DNA of 64,000 nucleotides from Misgurnus anguillicaudatus (taxonomy: Eukaryota > Chordata > Actinopteri > Cypriniformes > Cobitidae), in the NCBI RefSeq assembly GCF_027580225.2, contig NC_073348.2:24486001-24550000 (forward strand), given 5' to 3'. Positions 37,037 to 48,905 of this stretch are shown here, in pieces; position 1 is the first letter of the stretch, and the number at the start of each line of letters is the position of its first letter. The translations under genes were made by a program, and so were the position numbers. The notes under the pieces were generated by a model that saw nothing but the letters and a program-made list of their open reading frames with translations, was not told where the DNA came from and did not search any database.

Positions 37037-37868
37037 GTGTCTCTTATTCTGTCACACTCACCCTTTTATTTTCTCTCACCCCCTCCCCTTTCTCGTGGTA
37101 AACAGATGTCGTGGTAGTTATTTATGTTTCTGCATGGTCTGGTTTTCATATGAATTATCTACAGAGATTGCACACCACAGAATCATTGGCTAACTGGACA
37201 TTTCACTACTGAACTCGCATACACACAGTGTCAAACGTATGTATATGTGTAGCCAAAACACACACATACCTGTACGGTTGTACTGCAAGTGAGGGCAAAG
37301 AGGGACAATCTGAACCAACAAACCATACAGATAGATGTGAATCTAAAAGAGACAGAACGTACCAATCTGAGGAGTAGGGGGGGTTTATCAAAGGTCGAAG
37401 GACAGAGAAGTGCCAAATGGGATATGAAAATTAGAGAGGTCCTAGAAGTGAGGTGTTGAAATTGTTAAATTTAAGGGCTATGTATGAAACTAAACTATGC
37501 AGCACAGGTACAGAGATGCAACAGAATATTGGAGGATGAATAGTCAGACCATGCCAGCAGAGGACAGAAATGAAAAGCTAGTCTGGGCAGACCGTCCCAA
37601 ATGATTTCAGAGGGTGAGAGGAGGATTAAAGATGGAAACACTGGCTACATTTGAATTAACATACTATTTATATATCTCCACTGTGCAAATGCAAATTCAC
37701 AGATGACCTACTGTATATGCTCTAATACACAGGGCAGCTGCGACATTAATACGCAAAATATTGGAACAAGGCAAAAAATCCATTATATCATTACTGCTCT
37801 AAAATATTCTGAGTATTTATATATTTTAACTATTTTAACAAAGTTAAATGTATATCTAAAATCTGATG
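35620..37868. other. nlgn2: nlgn2 intron with simple repeats
   Basis: (CT)n lies at 36,993-37,034 and several GTGTGT tracts at 36,350-36,380. Segment 36,590-36,800 is G-richer with a short open frame lacking recognisable domains. No gene is supported. Confidence 0.45.
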
Positions 37869-38047
37869 TCTATAATGTTAGACATTAACCCGCATATTAC
37901 CCTGCTATTTACCTCATAAGTAAGGTATGGGAATATTAAATATTGAATATGTTATTAGCGAATGCAGACCTTCCGCAAGGAAAACACATTTACTTTTAGT
38001 TTTAAGATAAGACATTAAAATGTCATGAACACACTATTTGGTTAAAA
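37869..38047 (+). repeat. Direct duplication R2, left copy
   Basis: Begins TCTATAATGTTAGACATT and ends TGAACACACTATTTGGTTAA. The same order of words recurs at 38,532-38,690, on the other side of a Tc1-type element. Confidence 0.75.
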
Positions 38048-38049
38048 TA

Positions 38050-38529
38050 CACTCACCTAAAGGATTATTAGGAATACCATTTCCCTATTTGTAGTGGAGA
38101 TGACGGTGGAGTCTTCTGCTGTTGTAGCCCATTCGCCTCAAGGTTGTGCGTGTTGTGGCTTCACAAATGCTTTGCTGCATACCTCGGTTGTAACAAGTGG
38201 TTATTTCAGTCAAAGTTGCTGGCGCATACTGGATGTTTTTCCCTTTTCACGCCATTCTTTGTAAACCCTAGAAATGGTTGTGTGCGAAAATCCCAGTAAC
38301 TTAGCAGATTTTGAAATACTCAGACCGGCCCGTCTGGAACCAACAACCATGCCACGCTCAAAATTGCTTAAATCACCTTTTTTTTCCCATTCTGACACTC
38401 AGTTTGGAGTTCAGCAGATCAGGACTACACCCTTAATAGCATTGAAGCAACTGCCATGTGATTGGTTGATTAGATAAATGCATTAATGAGAAATTGAACA
38501 AGTGTTCCTAATAACCCTTTAGGTGAGTG
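38050..38529 (-). mobile_element. Non-autonomous Tc1-type element
   Basis: TA|CACTCACCTAAAGGATTATT at the left and AACCCTTTAGGTGAGTG|TA at the right, TA-flanked inverted ends typical of Tc1/mariner. The 480-bp element keeps only the first part of its transposase on the minus strand. The same ends are common in fish genomes by general knowledge. Confidence 0.9.
38102..38398 (-). pseudogene. Tc1-like transposase N-terminal remnant
   Basis: The open frame from 38,398 down to 38,210 gives 62 residues starting MSEWEKKGDLSNFERGMVVG, with the helix-turn-helix segment SISKSAKLLGFSHTTISRVY followed by KEWREKGK, the DNA-binding domain of Tc1-type transposases. After a stop, later fragments in other registers (GMQQSI, TTLRRMGYNSRR) indicate internally deleted remains of the second DNA-binding region. 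The DDE catalytic domain is entirely missing. It could still encode a DNA-binding-only peptide, but nothing suggests it does. Confidence 0.85.
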
Positions 38530-38530
38530 T

Positions 38531-38690
38531 ATCTATAATGTTAGAAATTCTGCTATTTACCTCTTAAGTAAGGTAAGAAATATTAAATATTGGTTTTAAA
38601 TATTTTATTAGCTAATTAGTGAAAACGCGCTTACTTTCATTTAAGACAAGACGTTCAAATGTCATGAACACACTATTTGATTAAATATAA
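38531..38690 (+). repeat. Direct duplication R2, right copy
   Basis: Starts (A)TCTATAATGTTAGAAATT immediately after the element's right TA and ends TGAACACACTATTTGATTAA. About 85% similar to the left copy by eye, with small deletions. Confidence 0.75.
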
Positions 38691-39022
38691 TGTCATATAT
38701 GTTATTAACAGACATATTTATATTTAATTTTTGTGTGATATTAAACTTTACCTGACAAAATGGTTTGCAGCATCCAGGTTACCGTGTGTTGTTAGTTTTC
38801 AGTGGTTGTTATCTGGGAATAACAAACCTGCAAATGTTGCGACTGGCCAATCAGAATCAAGTATTCCAACGAGTGTAATAAAAAAGGATAATTTAAATAA
38901 AATTGTATTAACTAAGCAAAATATACAACTAATTATTTTTGTATATTTTAAAGTGAATCATTCATTGCGTATTATGTTATCAGCTGTGTTTGTTTGTTTG
39001 TTTCCCATCATGCTTCACACAG

Positions 39023-39172
39023 ATATTAGAGATCGTCGGAAGAAGCCTGTGATGTTGTTTATCCACGGAGGCTCATACATGGAGGGAACGGGAAACATGT
39101 TTGACGCCAGCGTTCTTGCCGCCTATGGAAACGTGATTGTCGTCACTATGAACTACAGATTGGGAGTTTTGG
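39023..39172 (+). CDS. nlgn2: neuroligin-2, exon with [11 protein letters not shown]
   Basis: The acceptor TGCTTCACACAG precedes 150 nt; the donor is GTTTTGG|GTAAGT. With the G carried from the upstream exon it reads [20 protein letters not shown] followed by [20 protein letters not shown] and [14 protein letters not shown] is the oxyanion-hole element of the alpha/beta-hydrolase fold, retained in neuroligins although they are catalytically dead. Entry and exit are both phase 1, so the exon is symmetric, but skipping it would remove a core strand. [13 protein letters not shown] closely follows mammalian NLGN2; DAS instead of DGS and the RR pair are local differences. The next exon, expected to begin GFLSTGDQ, is not in the remaining 24.8 kb as far as I can see. 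Confidence 0.95.
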
Positions 39173-39431
39173 GTAAGTGCAACATGATAGTCTTTCATTG
39201 CCCTTTTCATCTGTCTAACCACTTTAGTGCACCCCTGGTGAAAATAAAAAATGAAATCAGATTTGGTTTAGTGAAAAGAAAACTTTTTCAGCATTTGGTG
39301 TTCTCCTGTGCTATGTGTTGTTCTGTATTTGTTATTTAAAGATACAGTTTACCAAAAATAATCTGAAATTAGACGCCATCATTTGTGGGTTTTACCTGTA
39401 CAGTTTTTGTATACATTTTTTGTTTGTTTGT
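39173..39431. other. nlgn2: nlgn2 intron start
   Basis: Begins with donor GTAAGT. No other feature seen. Confidence 0.5.
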
Positions 39432-39849
39432 TTAAAGGGGGAGTTTTTTAAAGATGTAAAATAAATATTTGGTGTCCCTGGAGTACATATGTGAAGTTTT
39501 AGCTCAAAATACCATCTAGATCATTTATTATAGCATGTTAAAATTGCCACTTTGTAGGTGTAAGCTATTTTTTTGGGGGCGTGTCCTTTTAAATGCAAAT
39601 GAGTTGATCTCTACACTAAATGGCAGTGCCATGGTTAGATAGTGCAGGTTAAGGGACGGTATTATCCCCTTCTGACATCACATGGGGAGCCAAATTTCAA
39701 TCACCTATTTTTTCACATGCTTGCAGAGAATGGTTTACCAAAACTAAGTTACTGGGTTGTTCTTTATGACATTTTCTAGGTTGATAGAAGCACTGGGGAC
39801 CCAATTATAGCACTTAAACATAGAAATACGTCTGATTTTCATGATTTAA
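39432..39849. mobile_element. TTAA MITE family C copy 1
   Basis: Decayed ends TTAAAGGGGGAGTTTTTTAA and TCTGATTTTCATGATTTAA; interior phrases GGTGTCCCTGGAGTACATAT and GGTTTACCAAAACTAAGTTA are shared with the copies at 45,108, 59,195 and 60,896. Confidence 0.75.
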
Positions 39850-41200
39850 AGTCCAAACTGCTATTTTTCATATCATGAAAGTCAATTGTGATGAATGCTG
39901 TCAAGCTGCAGAAATGACAAAAAATAAACATACAACAAGTATCACAGAATTGTGCCAAGTACTGTAGCTCTGCACCTGTTTTGACGTCATTGAAAGTAAA
40001 CATCATCAGTTCTTGCATGTCGAACCTGGCGTGATGCCTCTTCATATGTTGTTTTAGAAATTATGCATGAATCATGAAGCATCAATAAGATTTGAGAGCT
40101 ATCATGTGACTTCATAAGATTTTTTGGTTAAATTATAATGCTAAAAAAATATGTAAAATATGATTTAACTCCATAATAATTTAATTTAGCCTAATGCGGT
40201 TAATTTTTAATCTTTTAAACAGGGTACTGCCCCAGTGACATTGATAGTCAATGCTTCTGGCTATAAAACACCACACACACGGTCCTGTCTGAGAACCTTA
40301 TGAGAAATGCTCTGTATTCCCAACATTTTTGAGTCATGAGACTATTTTACAACCATTGCACCACAAAAATGAGGCGTTCTTTTCGATTTCAACTTTAACA
40401 CATTAGTAAGTGACCCTCATCTAAGACTGAAGAATTACAGTAATTCAATCAGGAAGCAGACACAGCCGAAACTCTAGAAGAAGTGTTACGCTGTACGTCA
40501 ATTTAAAGATACCGAAAAGTGATTTTAGCGTGGACATAAGAATTTCAGCAACCCAATCAGAAAGACGTAAAAGCCTTCTTCACGCTTTCCAAGGCTCTAA
40601 AATGTAAAAAGACCCAATTATGGATACATTTCCAAGCTGTTAGTAATGATATTAAGGCTCGCTTAAGTTTTTAAGCTCGGTTTAGGTGTCACATGAAAGT
40701 TTGGAGACATGCTGTGGAGTGAACCGGGTGCGGGGCGAATCAGCACAATTACGGGTTTCCCGGCATATTGAAACCACATCTTCTTCACACGAAAGTGTGA
40801 TTATGCAGAAGCGCAGGGTGAGTTTAAAGTGGCAGATTGGATATAAATCTGAACAGAGTAAGATTGTAAATGAAACATTTCCCTGTAGAGATGAGATGAT
40901 CTGAGTGGATCACAGCCACAGTTGTGGGGTAGTTTTGGACTGTGTGTGTTCTCAGCTGTGTTTTTATTTAATACACTGCTCAAAAGCTCTTTTATTAGAT
41001 GTCTGCATACCAAGTAGGCTAAGCAGAGCATTAGTGTTTCATATAAAATACCAGCGTACTGATTTCTGCCTACTATGCAGAATACACTGAGTACGGCATA
41101 CCTAGTTTATGAAACAGACGACGATCAATTCAATTAGACATCTCGGAAATTAAAATGGTTAATAAAATTACGACGGCTAGCTATGTCATGTGTCTGAATA
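39850..41200. other. Intron, nothing specific
   Basis: No gene, tRNA-like box or paired termini recognised. Confidence 0.45.
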
Positions 41201-41352
41201 CAAAAATTATAAAATGTATATCTTGAATATCCTGTAAGTCACTTTGGATTAACGCATACATCTTTAAAATAATGACGTTCTTGTAGCTGAACTTGTAGAG
41301 CAGAGCGCTAGCAATGCCAAGGTCATCATGAGTTTTATTCTTAATCAACACA

Positions 41353-41398
<46 letters not shown>

Positions 41399-41450
41399 TA
41401 AATGTAAAACTTGAATGCACTGTAAGATGATGTGAATGAATACATCTGCC
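41201..41450 (+). repeat. V-SINE copies with (CA)n insertion
   Basis: A V-SINE tail (CCTGTAAGTCACTTTGGATT) at 41,229 is followed by a second SINE with a tRNA-like head (GTAGCTGAACTTGTAGAGCA) at about 41,283, an expanded (CA)n tract at 41,348-41,396 and a diverged tail (TGCACTGTAAGATGATGTGA). Confidence 0.6.
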
Positions 41451-41864
41451 TTATTTTAAAATGTAATCCACTTTCGTATAAAAATGCTTTAATGCTTTGC
41501 AGTTTGGTTCAAACATTTCTTCTGGCTAATTTGTCACATTGGAAACACACTGTCAGAAAAAAATATATGCAAAACTGTACCTTTTCTGTCGCTGGGGTGG
41601 TACGCTCAAAGCATCATTACAGTGTACAGTATGTTTGCAATAGCATGACTCTCTTACTATTGCTACTGTACATACAGTAGTATGTAGTGCACAGTATGCA
41701 AATGTAAATAAAATACCTAGATTACTTTACATTTACCTAAATATACAGTAAATGCCTTAATCTTGTTCAACACGCTAATCAAATCAAATGTTATTATGTT
41801 TAAATGAAAACACTTAGTACACAGTTGTACTGTAAATGCATCAGCTAACATGAATTATACAACA

Positions 41865-43215
41865 GTTCTTTCTGATTCTCGAATCTGATTGGCTAAGAGC
41901 TATGCGATATTGTACTGATAACGGCACAGTAACCGCTTCACCTTTCGTATCATTCCGCCACCTAGTGAATGGAGGTCCTAAACAGGCTCATCTCTGAATG
42001 GAAAAACACAGACGCCCTGTTTTTAAACACTCTCCGTGTGTCTCATTCGTTCACTAGCTCATAAATCAGTCTGTGAATCCCCAATAGGAAGTTATTATTC
42101 CGTCAAAGATCAGCGCTCTTGGATGTTACGTTAAACTTAATGGGAGTTATGTCTTGCCACATCGTGTGGACGATTAACACTTGGAAAGAGGAATGTAAAC
42201 ACTCGTTTTTTTCTGGAGCTATATCTCTTATCAGAATGCGAAAACACTGTGGAACTGCAGGTAAGCACCGCAGCTTTTAAATGTGGACATTGATCATTTA
42301 TTTAATCGCGACGTGACTATTAAAACATGTTATGAGATATCGCCACTGGTATATTTATAAGCAGCATGCAAAAACATCTCTCTGACACTTATAAACAACT
42401 GTTTTATATAGTACTGACAAGAACGAAGCCTAATAATAATCGAGTGCTCGTATCGCGTTAAGATGAAATGGTAAACCAATAGTAACATTATATAAGTATA
42501 GTTTTATTAACTTTTACCTCGCGCCAAAACAATAACAACACAAAAGACACTAAATATGAATTAAAAAACAAGTAATAGTTTCATCATGACACCAAATACT
42601 GCTGATTTGATCTTATTTTTGACCATCAGGCCAGCATGAGAGCCAGGGAATCCCTGTCAGAGATATAGCCCAGAGAAGGGCGGTGGTCAGCGGGGCGAGT
42701 GAACACTGACGTCCGCTCATGCTTTGGTTCTTATACGTACCGAATCTCACTAAGAAAACGTTCAAACAGGCGCTATCTTTACTAATCGACTGTAGATTTA
42801 AATATAATACATATATATTCTCGACTGAACTAATCTTAAAACTACACTTTGTGACCAAGAAATTGTAATATTTAAACACAGGGAATCCGTCCATTGAGTT
42901 AATATGAGATTCAAAGCAGCCGAAAGTGTTACCTGTCATTCTGGCCGCCCTCAAATCCGTGGCGGAAGAAGTAGTTCTCAAACAAAGAGGCTTTTAAAAT
43001 TACTCCGTTGTTGTTTTCTAGTTTTCGTTTTTCAAACGTGTGCCGTCGAACTGTTGTATAAAAGCAATAACGCTCTCGGAGTCGTGTGATATAGCTCTAT
43101 ATCATCACGGCTGTGATTGCCTACGGCACTCGGCCTGCGGCCGTGCATCTGGCCTAATCACAGCCGTGATTATATAGAGCTATATCACACTCCTACTTGA
43201 GCGATATTGCTTAAC
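41865..43215. repeat. Long interspersed repeat ending in a large palindrome
   Basis: Starts near TTCTTTCTGATTCTCGAATC and TGATTGGCTAAGAGC, phrases frequent in fish repeats. Ends in the hairpin at 43,084-43,190. Several CpG-containing words and no transposase frame. Boundaries are tentative. Confidence 0.45.
43084..43190. repeat. 35-bp-arm palindrome
   Basis: Arms GTGTGATATAGCTCTATATC... (43,084-43,118) and its complement (43,156-43,190) match at 34 of 35 positions around a 37-nt GC-rich loop. Confidence 0.9.
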
Positions 43216-43417
43216 TAACAACTAACAATACATCGACAACATTAATCTTATGTTATTTTCAGCATTTACTAATATATTATTCAAATAAAAAAATGTAACT
43301 AACATGAATAATTGTATAGGCATTTACTAACATTATCAAAGGTTAGTAAATGCTGAAAAACTATATTTTTCATTGTTAGTGCATGTTAACTTAAGCATTT
43401 ACTCATGTAAACAAATG

Positions 43418-43880
43418 GTGCTTTTCCATTGCATAGTATCCCACAGTTTGGTTTGGGTCAGGTTGGGTCAGCTCACCTCACTTTGGCTTGGTTAGCTTTT
43501 CCATTGAGTTTAGAAACACTTCGAAGTGGGAGGGATTATGGGCGTGTCGTTATATTTGCGCTGCCTACTGCTGTGACATCATACATGTGACAGCATCGTT
43601 GTACATTCCCATACATTCATTTATTTCTCAGTCTGCCACAAAATTAAAATTGACCCACAAATAGATGTTTGCACATCGCATTAATCACTACCTTTGTCTC
43701 AAATGACAGTTTCTGTACAAATACCCGTGGCGTCGGACGACTGAGCTCTTATTTAAGTTGCATGAAGCATATATGCAGACGTGCGCGTCGCGAATGTGCC
43801 GCCACAAACTGCAAGTCTGGTAAAAAATGTTATGGTGTTCCTGATTCACACCCTGTGGATGTTTTTCATTGCTAAAATGA
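43418..43880. repeat. Interspersed repeat (GTGCTTTTCCATTGCA)
   Basis: GGTGCTTTTCCATTGCATAG and GGGTTGGGTCAGCTCACC are phrases characteristic of a common fish element. The right end is unclear. Just before it, 43,200-43,417 holds inverted AGCATTTACTAA / TTAGTAAATGCTG words. Confidence 0.4.
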
Positions 43881-45107
43881 GTTTGGGAACTTACAGCAAA
43901 GCACAGATGACAACAGGTTTACTTGAGACAGCGCAAGCTAGCATGAAGGTAAAGCTAATCTTTACATTATAGGGAGATTCCAATGTGTATCATGGATTAT
44001 TATGGCAGTAAACTAGTGTTCAGTTCAAATCAAACCCTATGTTGTGCAGTCCATTTTGTATCACACTTCAGAAACATAACTACACACAAATACTGTACAA
44101 AAACATAGAGAAAATACGAATGCTGAAGCAGGTGAGGTGTTTTGGTAAATGGGCGAACAAGGCCAACTTTTTGGTGCATCTCTCTCTCTCTCTCTCAAAT
44201 CTCTCTCTGTGTGTGTCTATTCTGCTTTGAAGAGGTTTTTCTACAGCGGTGAAGAGGATTATGTATTTGTGTCTTGCCATTCCAGCCCCATTGCATGATT
44301 GGATTGGATGAAGCATTTTCAAACAAGCAAAAAATGCACAAAGGAAGCAAAATAGCACAAAGGTGTTCTGCATCAAAAAAGCAGGTTTAGCACAAAACCG
44401 GACTCTTTATCCAGTAGCCACAGTCACACACACCAGCTCACTGTGTGAGCTATATGCCTCTGCACCTTTAAAGGGAGAGAGAGAGAGAGAGAATAGAAAC
44501 TGATAAAAGAGAAAACGGGCAAAGAAAAAAGGGGGGAGAGAGAGAATGAGTTAGTGTGGAGACAGAAGGGAGATATGTGAACAAGCTAAAAATAACCATC
44601 AGAAGTGCTTTTTTGAATCCGCAGTGAAGCAGAGAAATTCATTCAAACCAATGATAATGCAGAATGCTCAGATACACAGTCATACCCCATTTGGGTTTGC
44701 ATCCTAATCCATGCTGGATTACATACAGCGTTCCCCCTGGTTCTAGTGTGTGTATCTGAAGGCAGTCGGTGATGGATATCTGCATAAAGGATATGAGGGT
44801 ATATAAGGGTGAGCTAACTGCAGAGTTAAGCCTGAAGGCCTGTTCACACCAATGTAGCTTAAGATAACTGCACTATAGCAATAACTCTATTAGCATCCAG
44901 ACAAACAGATGATTACTTTATGATTATTCACATAAAGTTCACGCACTGTACTAAATGTGCTCATTTGAAAGGAGTTTGATTGACGGTTAATGTTTATTGT
45001 TCACCAGCTGAAAAATATTTATTTTAATCGATTTCATTCTTCTTTATCTTTATCATTGTAGTTTAAGGACTGTGCTGTACAGTTGTAAATGTCCTTGGGA
45101 ACGGGCC
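43881..45107. other. Intron with (TC)n and (GA)n tracts
   Basis: Short CT and GA runs at 44,180-44,215 and 44,472-44,492. No gene recognised. Confidence 0.45.
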
Positions 45108-45705
45108 TTAAAGGGGACATATCATGAAAATCTGACTTTTTTCATGTTTAAGTGCTATAATTGGGTCCTCAGTGCTTCTATCAACTTAAAAAATGTGATA
45201 AAGATCAACCCAGTAACTTAGTTTTGGTAAACCATTCTCTGCAAGCATGTGAGAAAATAGATCATTGAAATGTGGCTCCCCCTGTGATGTCAGAAGGGGA
45301 TAATACCGCCCCTTAATCTGCACTAGCAAACCACGGCACTGCTATTTAATGCAGAGATTAGCTCATTTGCATTTAAAAGGACACACCCAGAAACGGCACA
45401 TTTTTTGCTCACACCTACAAAGGCAATATTAACATGCTATAATAAATTATTTATATGGTATTTTGAGCTAAAACTTTAAAACTATATAGATACAGGTCAT
45501 TGAAAGGGCTTGAATGAGTCATTCTACGAAACGGGTGCCATTTCCACTTTGCAATTTTCCAAATTTTCATTAAGAACAAACTTTATTTTTTTTACTTACA
45601 ACTTTAAATATATTGTTAATCCTCCCAAAAAACATATTTTCCCAGCTCAGGTACAAAATTGTTAATAATATTATCAGTTTTATTCTGGCACAGAAGTCTT
45701 TCTTT

Positions 45706-46097
45706 TACCACCCCGTCACGGACAATATGTATGCCATCTGTGTAGTAAAACAAGAAATATATTTATAAAATCTAATGTTTTCCTAATAGTAAAATGTCCC
45801 TTTCTTGGAAACCATCAATAGAAAGTCTATAATTTAATTTAAATAATTATTATTCGTTTTTTAATCTTGAAATATGAATTCGACATTTCAATGGCCTCAT
45901 TGTTTGAACAAAAACATACGAATACACTTAAAAAATACAAATAAACTTACATTTATTTGATTAGTCCACACAACAAGAACATCATTCAACATTAATTTAT
46001 TTAAAATGTATTTTCTATTACATAAGTTTTTAACAAAATGACCCCGTGACGGGGTGGTAACTGATGTCACAGATAGGTTCACCGTGACAAGGTGGTA
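45706..46097. promoter_or_regulatory. Left subterminal motif cluster of element X
   Basis: Three copies of the motif (+) GTGACGGGGTGGTA: inverted at 45,706-45,721 (TACCACCCCGTCACGG), direct at 46,046-46,059 inside ACCCCGTGACGGGGT, and degenerate at 46,084-46,097 (GTGACAAGGTGGTA). Spacing and terminal location suggest transposase-binding sites, by analogy with other DNA transposons. Confidence 0.55.
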
Positions 46098-46220
46098 TGG
46101 ACAAAGTGTGTATCTATATATGGTATGCTTGTTTTAATCTTTATAAAACTGGGGGAGGGGAAACATTAACATTGGAAACTTTGGTCATGCTGTGAAAAAC
46201 TAAAATAAGAGCATCATTAC

Positions 46221-48438
46221 AGTGAGTGAGTGTGTGAGTGAGTGAGTGAGTGAGTGAGCGAGTGACACAGTGAGTGAGTGAGTGAGTGAGTGAGTGAGTG
46301 AGTGACACAGTGAATGAGTGAGTGAGTGAGTGAGTGAGTGACACTGTGAGTGAGTGGCACAGTGAGTGAGTGAGTGAGTGGCACAGTGAGTGAGTGAGTG
46401 AGTGGCACAGTGAGTGAGTGAGTGGCACAGTGAGTGAGTGAGTGAGTGAGTGACACAGTGAGTGAGTGACTGAGTGGGTGAGTGAGTGAGTGACACAGTG
46501 AGTGAGTGAGTGAGTGAGTGAGTGAGTGAGTGAGTGAGTGAGTGAGTGAGTGAGTGAGTGAGTGAGTGAGTGAGTGAGTGACACAGTGAGTGAGTGAGTG
46601 ACACAGTGAGTGAGTGGCACAGTGAGTGAGTGAGTGAGTGAGTGGCACAGTGAGTGAGTGAGTGGCACAGTGAGTGAGTGAGTGACACAGTGAGTGAGTG
46701 AGTGACACAGTGAGTGAGTGAGTGACACAGTGAGTAAGTGAGTGACACAGTGAGTGAGTGAGTGACACAGTGAGTGAGTGAGTGACACAGTGAGTGAGTG
46801 AGTGACACAGTGAGTGAGTGAGTGACACAGTGAGTGAGTGAGTGACACAGTGAGTGAGTGAGTGACACAGTGAGTGAGTGAGTGACACAGTGAGTGAGTG
46901 AGTGACACAGTGAGTGAGTGAGTGACACAGTGAGTGAGTGAGTGACACAGTGAGTGAGTGAGTGACACAGTGAGTGAGTGAGTGACACAGTGAGTGAGTG
47001 AGTGACACAGTGAGTGAGTGAGTGACACAGTGAGTGAGTGAGTGACACAGTGAGTGAGTGAGTGACACAGTGAGTGAATGAGTGAGTGACACAGTGAGTG
47101 GGTGACATAGTGAGTGACAGACACAGTGATTGAGTTACAGAGTGAGTGAGTGACACAGTGAGTGAGTGACACAGTGAGTGAGTGACACAGTGAGTGAGTG
47201 ACACAGTGAGTGAGTGAGTGAGTGGCACAGTGAGTGAGTGAGTGAGTGAGTGACACAGTGAGTGAGTGAGTGAGTGAGTGACACAGTGAGTGAGTGACTG
47301 AGTGGGTGAGTGAGTGAGTGACACAGTGAGTGAGTGACTGAGTGGGTGAGTGGGTGAGTGGGTGAGTGGGTGAGTGAGTGAGTGAGTGAGTGAGTGAGTG
47401 AGTGAGTGAGTGACACAGTGAGTGAGTGACACAGTGAGTGAGTGACACAGTGAGTGAGTGACACAGTGAGTGAGTGACACAGTGAGTGAGTGACAGAGTG
47501 AATGATTGAGTGAGTGAGTGAGTGAGTGAGTGAGTCAGTGACACAGTGAGTCAGTGACACAGTGAGTGAGTGAGTGAGTGAGTGAGTGATTGAGTGAGTG
47601 AGTGAGTGAGTCAGTGAGTCAGTGAGTGAGAGAGTGAGTGAGTGAGTGAGTGAGTGAGTCAGTGAGTGAGTGAGTGAGTGAGTGACACAGTGAGTGAGTG
47701 ACACAGTGAGTGAGTGACACAGTGAGTGAGTGACACAGTGAGTGAGTGACAGAGTGAGTGATTGAGTGACACAGTGAGTGAGTGACAGAGTGAGTGAGTG
47801 AGTGAGTGAGTGAGTGATTGAGTGAGTGAGTGAGTGAGTGAGTGAGTGACACAGTGAGTGAGTGACACAGTGAGTGAGTGACACAGTGAGTGAGTGACAC
47901 AGTGAGTGAGTGACACAGTGAGTGAGTGACAGAGTGAATGATTGAGTGAGTGAGTGAGTGAGTGAGTCAGTGACACAGTGAGTCAGTGACACAGTGAGTG
48001 AGTGACAGAGTGAGTGAGTGATTGAGTGAGTGAGTGAGTGAGTCAGTGACACAGTGAGTGAGTGAGTGAGTGAGTGAGTGAGTGAGTGAGTGAGTGAGTG
48101 AGTGAGTTACACAGTGAGTGAGTGGCACAGTGAGTGACACAGTGAGTGAGTGTCACAGTGAGTGAGTGTCACAGTGAGTTAGTGGCACAGTGAGTGAGTG
48201 AATGAGTGAGTGACATAGTGAGTGAGTGACATAGTGAGTGAGTGACATAGTGAGTGAGTGACATAGTGAGTGAGTGACATAGTGAGTGAGTGACATAGTG
48301 AGTGAGTGACATAGTGAGTGAGTGACATAGTGAGTGAGTGACATAGTGAGTGAGTGACATAGTGAGTGAGTGACATAGTGAGTGAGTGACATAGTGATTG
48401 AGTGACCTAGTGATTGAGTGACATAGTGAGTGAATGAA
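46221..48438. repeat. GTGA satellite with higher-order structure
   Basis: Built from TGAG and TGACACAG words. At 46,671-47,070 a 20-bp unit (TGAGTGAGTGAGTGACACAG) repeats 20 times almost without change. At 48,219-48,394 a 16-bp unit (TGAGTGAGTGACATAG) repeats 11 times. Between them are mixed 16-bp CACAG units and pure TGAG runs. All open frames here (SLTHSLTH-type) are repeat translations. Confidence 0.95.
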
Positions 48439-48507
48439 TAAACAAACCATGTTAAGTTAACAGAAACAATTTATTAGTCTATACCAGAACCACCCCCCCA
48501 CATCCCT

Positions 48508-48905
48508 TACCACCACGTCACAATAAAACTTGTGACGGGGTGGTATGTGACGGGATGGTAAATATCATCCCAAAATGGCCGCAGATCTCCCATGTGGTCA
48601 AGTTCCTCACCTAGCATACATGCAATCTATCTGAAATATAATTTTATTTGCATTAATAATGTAAAAAATATATCGAAATTAGTTTTCCCTCTCTATATTG
48701 CGTGACGGGGTGGTTGCTTTGAGCTTGACAGAGCCTGTCTAACACAAAAAATCAACAAATAAAGAATATAGAGGAATGTAAGTACTTGCCTGTTTTTGTT
48801 CTTGGTGGCAACAAGGCTCCAATGATGTCACTTGTGCTTTGTGATGTCATTTAAAGCAACAGTACATTATTTATAGATAAAACAAGTTAGTGTGACGGGG
48901 TGGTA
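48508..48905. promoter_or_regulatory. Right subterminal motif cluster of element X
   Basis: Five copies: inverted at 48,508-48,521 (TACCACCACGTCAC), direct at 48,532-48,545, 48,547-48,560 (GTGACGGGATGGTA), 48,702-48,715 and 48,892-48,905. Copies at 48,532 and 48,892 are perfect. Confidence 0.55.

Noticed and set aside
46221..48438. Regularly spaced repeats resembling a CRISPR array
   Set aside because: Units of 16-20 bp follow each other without unique spacers, inside a eukaryotic transposon.
46141..48450. Long minus-strand open frames up to 467 codons (SLTHSLTH-type)
   Set aside because: They are translations of the GTGA satellite; all frames are open because the repeat lacks stop codons.
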